64,000 nt of DNA from Cryptosporangium minutisporangium. GTDB lineage: Bacteria; Actinomycetota; Actinomycetes; Mycobacteriales; Cryptosporangiaceae. The notes beneath the pieces are model-generated. The model did no database searches. It was not told the origin of the DNA and worked only from the letters and a program-made list of their open reading frames with translations. Below, piece by piece: positions 60,701 to 64,000 of this stretch. The number at the start of each line of letters is the position of its first letter. Position 1 is the first letter of the stretch. The DNA is taken from assembly GCF_039536245.1 (NCBI RefSeq), contig NZ_BAAAYN010000047.1, positions 16,105 to 80,104 of the forward strand, written 5' to 3'. Position numbers and translations under genes: made by a program.

Positions 60701-61286
60701 CCCCGCGGGCGACGGGGTGGTCCCCGAGCACGTCGTAGTCGCCGAGCCGGAGGCCGACCTCGGCCAGGTGTGCGACGAGATCCGCGCGCCGACGTTCCAG
60801 GGTGACGGCCATCCGCAGGCAGGGCTCGGGCAGCTCGTCACCGAGGAGCGCGAACGGGGCGTCGGTCCACTCCCGCACCGCCGCGCGGTAGGCGTCCAGC
60901 GCGTCGAGATCCCGGCCGTGCGCGACCAGCCGATCCCCCTCGGCGACGTGGTGCCCGAACCGCACTGCGTCCACCGTCGACGCCGCTCCGGCGCCGAGCG
61001 GGCCGACCAGCTCGTAGGTCCGACGGTCCCGGGAGTACGTGATGTCCAGGCCGCCGTCGGCCAGCCGCTTGCGGAGCCGGGCGACGACGGGGGAGAGGCC
61101 GTCGCCGCGCGGCACGTCGGCGTCCGCCCAGACGGCGTCGACCAGCTGATCACGGCGAACCGGCCCACCGGCGGCCACCAGCGTCGCCAGCACCGTGGCC
61201 TCCTGGCGCGCGATCTGCCGGGGCTCACCGTCCATCACCAGGTCGACGCGGCCGAACACCTGGATCCGCAGTTGGGTCACCCGCAC
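57765..61286 (-). CDS. Large BTAD/ATPase (SARP-LuxR-like) transcriptional regulator
   Basis: 1173 residues. N-terminal winged-helix DNA-binding domain (about 1-95, LRIQVFGRVDLVMDGEPRQIARQEATVLATLVAAGG) and BTAD-type helical repeats (about 105-240), a STAND-type ATPase with Walker A GVGGVGKT at 300-307 and IVGFDNADLLSPRALELL, then TPR-like helices to the end. Typical of pathway-specific regulators of actinomycete secondary metabolism. GTG at 61286 or 61280 both fit. It may control the adjoining siderophore-like locus; a 6-bp GACACC/GGTGTC inverted repeat sits at 61,321-61,338 in its upstream region. Confidence 0.85.
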   Translation of the reverse strand: MRVTQLRIQVFGRVDLVMDGEPRQIARQEATVLATLVAAGGPVRRDQLVDAVWADADVPRGDGLSPVVARLRKRLADGGLDITYSRDRRTYELVGPLGAGAASTVDAVRFGHHVAEGDRLVAHGRDLDALDAYRAAVREWTDAPFALLGDELPEPCLRMAVTLERRRADLVAHLAEVGLRLGDYDVLGDHPVARGAEDADSVWLARFLATLREAGGPAAETLIDERRAVHGYDDLATRAFDLLSLHEFGFDVHRPLRIEPRPGEPGTPARLVGRDAERSALDGVLDAVGSGRPAALTITGVGGVGKTRLVAELGRLADRRGVAAVSVTCYASGDLQPWRLLAGALWARIRRDSSTGPGPLDRGTLAAFLSTTSLSARADAERHPGQLTAAVCALLRRAARSRGLIVGFDNADLLSPRALELLDDVRASLGDVGVGFVLSGRDDGAWREWCGGDHRGAGTALRLGVLSADGVREWLTEVLGREPSEDETLAAYRATGGLPIRLGDLVVAAARDPAVVEPAIGVAATVSGDPAAERRAGRLADWLAAAAITSLDEEIDTGLVAEMLGLAPAEADRRQAAAVESRAIEGHGPVRFRHALWREEVLTVLEQQPALARQLHRRAFEVLDARSRSAGVLDQMLSVRIAHHARAAAVELTDEQVAIACLAAARAEQRTYAPKAAMVWAEEGLRRRCAPRTRSALLVTLGDARNDTGYMDEAGRDYLAAYEVAEGHPRLRAVAAVKMARRWSDPGRVDVQLTQILRTCLDELTAGAQPADDEVAALVGQLRAHLAHKTAMGVNEVSPDGRTGADLAKAALADVSPSWDPAIRCEILTECRWGLYDTLPPSELVTLAGRLYGTSVRAKSAHFRSEALVALAIDRMRLGRIGDTLAAVDEYRQHVQFNRSPLNVWQLGVLETLLDLWRGRFDAAEARILGESLRTVQELESSQTLPVSTLRQTWMGQAYWLRYEQGRMEELFALGLADQMDQHGFFPIWQAALVLAHAETDRHDRAADLLAAMVAETQDLAALPPHGWATPTLGILAEACARLAEGPAAGPELTAIGARLYALLTRHLDEVLLAGWPTVLIGPAARFAGALSLVAGEPDEALDQLGVATRLVSAAAPQLARVRLDRARAYLLRDGPGDRDDAAALLRKVLVSADNLGMANVSARARSLLGQVS

Positions 61287-61368
61287 CCCCGACCGTCGTC
61301 ACTCGGCGGAAGTGTTTCACGACACCTCGTACGGTGTCTGGCCCATTACGACCGATGCGGGACGAATG

Positions 61369-61794
61369 TCAGCGCAGGGGCGCCAGTTCATTGCCGGGGA
61401 TCTGGTCCGGCGCACCGGGCACCGGTTCGGCCGGGTCGTTGCCCAGGGCGACGATGCGGTTGTCGGCGTCGACGTGGACGATCCGCGCGGCGTAACTCTC
61501 CAGTTCGGCGGCGTCCAGCTGAACGAACGACAGGATGATCACCAGGTCGCCCGGTGACACCAGGCGGGCGGCCGCGCCGTTGATGCCGATCACGCCGGAG
61601 CCGGCCGGACCTTCGATGACGTAGGTGATCAGGCGCGCCCCGTTGTCGATGTCGACGACGTGGACCTGCTCCCCTTCGACCAGCCCCGCGGCGTCCATCA
61701 GCGTGCGGTCGATCGTGATCGAGCCGACGTAGTGCAGGTTCGCCTGGGTCACGGTGGCGCGATGGATCTTGCCACCGAGGAGCGTCCGCAGCAT
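61369..61794 (-). CDS. panD: Aspartate 1-decarboxylase
   Basis: 141 residues with self-cleavage site Gly24-Ser25 in HYVGSIT, the pyruvoyl-forming serine. Lys9 and Arg-rich active-site segments ([30 protein letters not shown]) are present. It makes beta-alanine from aspartate. Normally a pantothenate gene next to panC; here it stands by a siderophore-binding gene and behind an iron box, so it may supply beta-alanine to a siderophore or other metabolite. ATG has GGGAGG upstream. Confidence 0.93.
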   Translation of the reverse strand: MLRTLLGGKIHRATVTQANLHYVGSITIDRTLMDAAGLVEGEQVHVVDIDNGARLITYVIEGPAGSGVIGINGAAARLVSPGDLVIILSFVQLDAAELESYAARIVHVDADNRIVALGNDPAEPVPGAPDQIPGNELAPLR

Positions 61795-61899
61795 GGATTG
61801 GTCCTCCCGGTCGGGAACCGGCCGGGGCGCCCGGACCGGAGCTGAACAACAGCGGGCAGCACGCGGCTGGCCATCGCAGCACCGATGACCAGCCGAAAA

Positions 61900-61918
61900 C
61901 GAGGTTAGCCTACCCTAA
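61900..61918. promoter_or_regulatory. Iron box (IdeR/DmdR-like), panD side
   Basis: CGAGGTTAGCCTACCCTAA matches the 19-bp consensus TTAGGTTAGSCTAACCTAA at 16 positions. 106 bp upstream of panD. Confidence 0.65.
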
Positions 61919-62039
61919 GAAATTGCGCCGCCGCAGCGGCCTTCGTCACGCTATCGGGCCCTCCGGGGCCGACCTAACCGGTCCAGAGTGTGACGTTTTC
62001 GCAGCGGTACCGCCGTTGGCCAGACCGTGTACGGCTGAT

Positions 62040-62058
62040 TTAGGTAATGCTAACCTCA
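62040..62058. promoter_or_regulatory. Iron box (IdeR/DmdR-like), siderophore-binding gene
   Basis: TTAGGTAATGCTAACCTCA matches the 19-bp consensus at 16 positions, 71 bp upstream of the lipoprotein start; iron-responsive repression is expected. Confidence 0.75.
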
Positions 62059-62128
62059 GTCCGCTTGCCGGCCGTGCACGACGCCGGCTGCGGTGCACGT
62101 CGGGGTCCCGTCACGACAAGGAGCGCAG

Positions 62129-63157
62129 ATGACTCGCCCTGGCCCGTTCTCTCCCAGACCGCGTTGGTTACGCGCGCTCGCCGGCGTCGCCGCCGGTCTG
62201 CTGCTCGCCACCGGGCTGGCCGCCTGCTCGTCCGAGGACGACGAGCCCACCGGCTCCTCCTCCGCCTCGGCGTCGGCGAACTTCCCCGTGACGATCGAGC
62301 ACAAGTTCGGCTCGACGACGATCGAGAAGAAGCCGACCCGGGTCGTCACCGTCGGCTGGAACGACCAGGACTACGTGCTCGCGCTGGGCGTCGTCCCGGT
62401 CGCCACCCGGGCGTGGTTCGACGACTACTCGACCTATCCGTGGGTCAAGGAGGCGGCGAGCGGCAAGACCCTGCCGACGTTCTCGGCGGAGATCAACTTC
62501 GAGGCGATCATCAAGCAGAAGCCGGATCTGATCCTGGCGATCTACGAGACGATCAACAAGGAGACCTACGACAAGCTCGCGGCGATCGCACCGACCGTGA
62601 TCCAGTCCAAGGACTACGCGGACGAGCAGACGCCGTGGGACGTGCAGACGCTCACCACGGGTAAGGCGCTGGGCCTGGAGGACGAGGCGAAGGCCCGGGT
62701 GAAGGAAGTCCAGGACGCGATCGCCAAGGCGAAGCAGGAGCACCCGGAGTTCGTCGGCAAGACGCTCGTCGTGGACTACGGGCCGGAGAACGGTGCGCAC
62801 TGGCTGATCGGCGCGAAGGACCCGCGACGCGCGCTCTTCGACGCGCTCGGGTTCTCGGCGCAGCAGGAGAAGGACGAGCTCAGCGAAGAGCGGCTGGACG
62901 TCCTCGACAAGGACATCCTGTTCGTCAACGGCGCGACCAAGGCCGACATGCTCAAGCGGCCGGTGTTCGCCCGGCTGAAGGTCGTCAGCGAGGACCGCAC
63001 CCTCTACACCAGCTTCGACACGCACCTGGCCGGTGCGCTGTCCTACAGCGGTCCGGACGCGCTGCTGTACGCGCTCGACGTCCTGGTGCCGGAGCTGGCC
63101 AACGCCGCCGACGGCGACCCGAAGACGGCCGTGAAGGACCTCTCGAACGCCGCCTGA
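62129..63157 (+). CDS. Iron-siderophore ABC transporter substrate-binding lipoprotein
   Basis: 342 residues. A lipoprotein signal peptide (LRALAGVAAGLLLATGLAAC, lipid Cys33) is followed by a Ser-rich linker and a Fe3+-siderophore binding domain: FPVTIEHKFGSTTIEKKPTRVVTVGWNDQDYVLALGVVPVA and later the INFEAIIKQKPDLILAIYETINKETYDKLAAIAPTV block. It delivers a hydroxamate- or catecholate-type siderophore to an ABC importer not seen here. ATG has AAGGAG. Iron box upstream, strong terminator downstream. Confidence 0.92.
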   Translation: MTRPGPFSPRPRWLRALAGVAAGLLLATGLAACSSEDDEPTGSSSASASANFPVTIEHKFGSTTIEKKPTRVVTVGWNDQDYVLALGVVPVATRAWFDDYSTYPWVKEAASGKTLPTFSAEINFEAIIKQKPDLILAIYETINKETYDKLAAIAPTVIQSKDYADEQTPWDVQTLTTGKALGLEDEAKARVKEVQDAIAKAKQEHPEFVGKTLVVDYGPENGAHWLIGAKDPRRALFDALGFSAQQEKDELSEERLDVLDKDILFVNGATKADMLKRPVFARLKVVSEDRTLYTSFDTHLAGALSYSGPDALLYALDVLVPELANAADGDPKTAVKDLSNAA

Positions 63158-63161
63158 CCCC

Positions 63162-63205
63162 ACGCGTACGCCCGCTACCCCCCGGGGGGTGGCGGGCGTA
63201 CGCGT
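63162..63205 (+). terminator. Terminator after the siderophore-binding gene
   Basis: 22-bp arms (63162-63183, 63184-63205) with a single T-G wobble pair and no unpaired loop; one of the strongest hairpins in the window. May act on the convergent small membrane gene as well. Confidence 0.85.
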
Positions 63206-63218
63206 CTCTGGCGGCCCG

Positions 63219-63620
63219 CTACCGCGGCGCCCCGGGTGGCGGCGGGTACTGCGCGGGCGGGTAGCCCGCGGCCGGGCCGGCCTGCCCGTCCGGCGGAAGG
63301 CCGCCGGACGGGTACGGGCCACCGGGCGGAACCGCGTAGCGGGGTACCGGCGCCCGCGCCGCGCCGGCCGTCACCGCCATCACACAGGCGACCAGCAGCA
63401 GGCCGACCCCCACCGTGGCGACGGTCTGGTTCTCGACGCGGTCGCGGATCCCGTAGATCGAGCCGTTACAGGTGTTCGTCGTGCTGCTGGGCGAGCACAC
63501 GATCTCCACCGAGCTGCCGTTTCCGCTCTCGCCGAAGATCGCGTTGCCGCCCGCGACCACCAGGAACAAGAGACCGACCACGGTGAAGAGCCACTGCATG
63601 CTCCGGGCGAAACTCTGCAT
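63219..63620 (-). CDS. Small membrane protein with Pro-rich tail
   Basis: 133 residues: one membrane helix near the N-terminus (WLFTVVGLLFLVVAGG), an extracytoplasmic segment of about 45 residues with two cysteines, a second helix (VGVGLLLVACVMAVTAGAA), and a Pro/Gly/Tyr-rich cytoplasmic tail. No family assigned. The ATG at 63618-63620 is used; one eight codons later (63,596) is possible. Confidence 0.65.
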   Translation of the reverse strand: MQSFARSMQWLFTVVGLLFLVVAGGNAIFGESGNGSSVEIVCSPSSTTNTCNGSIYGIRDRVENQTVATVGVGLLLVACVMAVTAGAARAPVPRYAVPPGGPYPSGGLPPDGQAGPAAGYPPAQYPPPPGAPR

Positions 63621-63694
63621 GCGGTGGGACAGTAGGCCATCGCTTTCGACCGTGTACGCGGCTCGGCCGGGTCCGTGAACCCGGCCGGGCCGAC

Positions 63695-64000
63695 TCACCG
63701 CAGTCGACCGGCGATCAGCGGGCCGAGCGTCGCCAGGGTGCCGGGGTCGAGCAACTCCGAGTGCGCGCGCTCGAGGGGAACGGCATCCAGGGCTCCGCCG
63801 ACGTACGGACGCCACGCCGGGGACGCCGCCCCGGAGAAGCCCTGCTCCGGCACGGTCGCGTCGACGAAGAACACGTCTCCGGCGTACGGGAGGAACTCGG
63901 CGGACGATGCCAGCCGGTCACTGGCCAGGTAGGTCTCGACGATCCGGGCGATCTGGGCGTCCTCCAGCGCCCCGATCACCCCGCCGTCCGAGGCCCGCAC
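63695..64000 (-). CDS. Putative NRPS thioesterase C-terminus (partial)
   Basis: The last 101 residues of a gene that runs off the right edge. ARIVETYLASDRLASSAEFLPYAGDVFFVDATVPEQGFSGAASPAWRPYVGGALDAVPLERAHSELLDPGTLATLGPLIAGRL has the lid and the catalytic-His region (LERAHSELL) of type I thioesterases that end siderophore NRPS (EntF/DhbF-like). The catalytic Ser-containing half is not in the window, so a stand-alone thioesterase is also possible. Confidence 0.6.
   Translation of the reverse strand: MRASDGGVIGALEDAQIARIVETYLASDRLASSAEFLPYAGDVFFVDATVPEQGFSGAASPAWRPYVGGALDAVPLERAHSELLDPGTLATLGPLIAGRLR

Overview
The window is about 70% GC, with dense codon-biased genes, frequent GTG starts, AGGAGG-type ribosome binding sites and overlapping ATGA junctions. 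This points to a filamentous or soil actinomycete (Actinomycetota). The exact genus cannot be fixed from the sequence alone. There are no rRNA or tRNA genes, transposases, phage genes or CRISPR arrays.

Region 1 (about 1-46,500, with an outlier at 53,270-53,930) is a large dormancy/hypoxia island whose content closely matches the DosR (DevR) regulon of mycobacteria. It holds a CtpF-like P-type ATPase, an Rv2004c-like kinase/ATPase, two Acg-type nitroreductases, four universal stress proteins, four CBS-domain proteins, an Rv1733c-like membrane protein, a Tgs1-like acyltransferase, Hsp20, a long hibernation-promoting factor, pyridoxamine-oxidase-fold proteins, a Ddn-like F420 enzyme and a DosS-type GAF-GAF histidine kinase that keeps the heme histidine. 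Interleaved are energy and carbon modules: pyruvate formate-lyase with its activase, a complete arginine deiminase operon (arcD-arcA-argF-arcC), pyruvate phosphate dikinase, a truncated PEP-synthase-like protein, GAPDH, FtsH and a zinc alcohol dehydrogenase. About twenty intergenic copies of a palindrome GGGAC-N4-GTCCC (many with CTTC or GAAG in the centre) sit mostly 50-125 bp upstream of these genes. I read these as one regulon controlled by a DosR-like NarL-family regulator that is not encoded in the window.

Region 2 (about 37,400-46,000) shows decay inside the island. It contains a pfkA relic reduced to its two ends, a BON-domain relic fused to a TauE/SafE relic, a frameshifted STAS gene and a frameshifted glyoxalase gene. 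A mycothiol-ligase (MshC)-like paralogue and several intact stress genes lie among them.

Region 3 (about 46,500-57,700) is ordinary accessory content: a DHFR-fold reductase, a TetR regulator divergent from an ABC exporter, an ArsR-SulP pair, a membrane protein ending in a MazF/PemK-like domain, a SUKH-type protein, and relics of a DapB-like reductase, a glyoxalase and a chemotaxis receptor (nonsense codon). Next comes a very large BTAD/ATPase regulator (57,765-61,286).

Region 4 (61,369-64,000) looks like the edge of an iron-regulated siderophore locus: panD and a siderophore-binding lipoprotein, each preceded by an IdeR/DmdR-like iron box, then a small membrane protein and the 3' end of a gene resembling an NRPS thioesterase.

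Taken together, region 1 would let the cell sense low oxygen or redox change, make ATP without respiration (arginine deiminase, PFL, PEP/pyruvate dikinases), store carbon as wax ester or triacylglycerol, silence ribosomes, and protect proteins.
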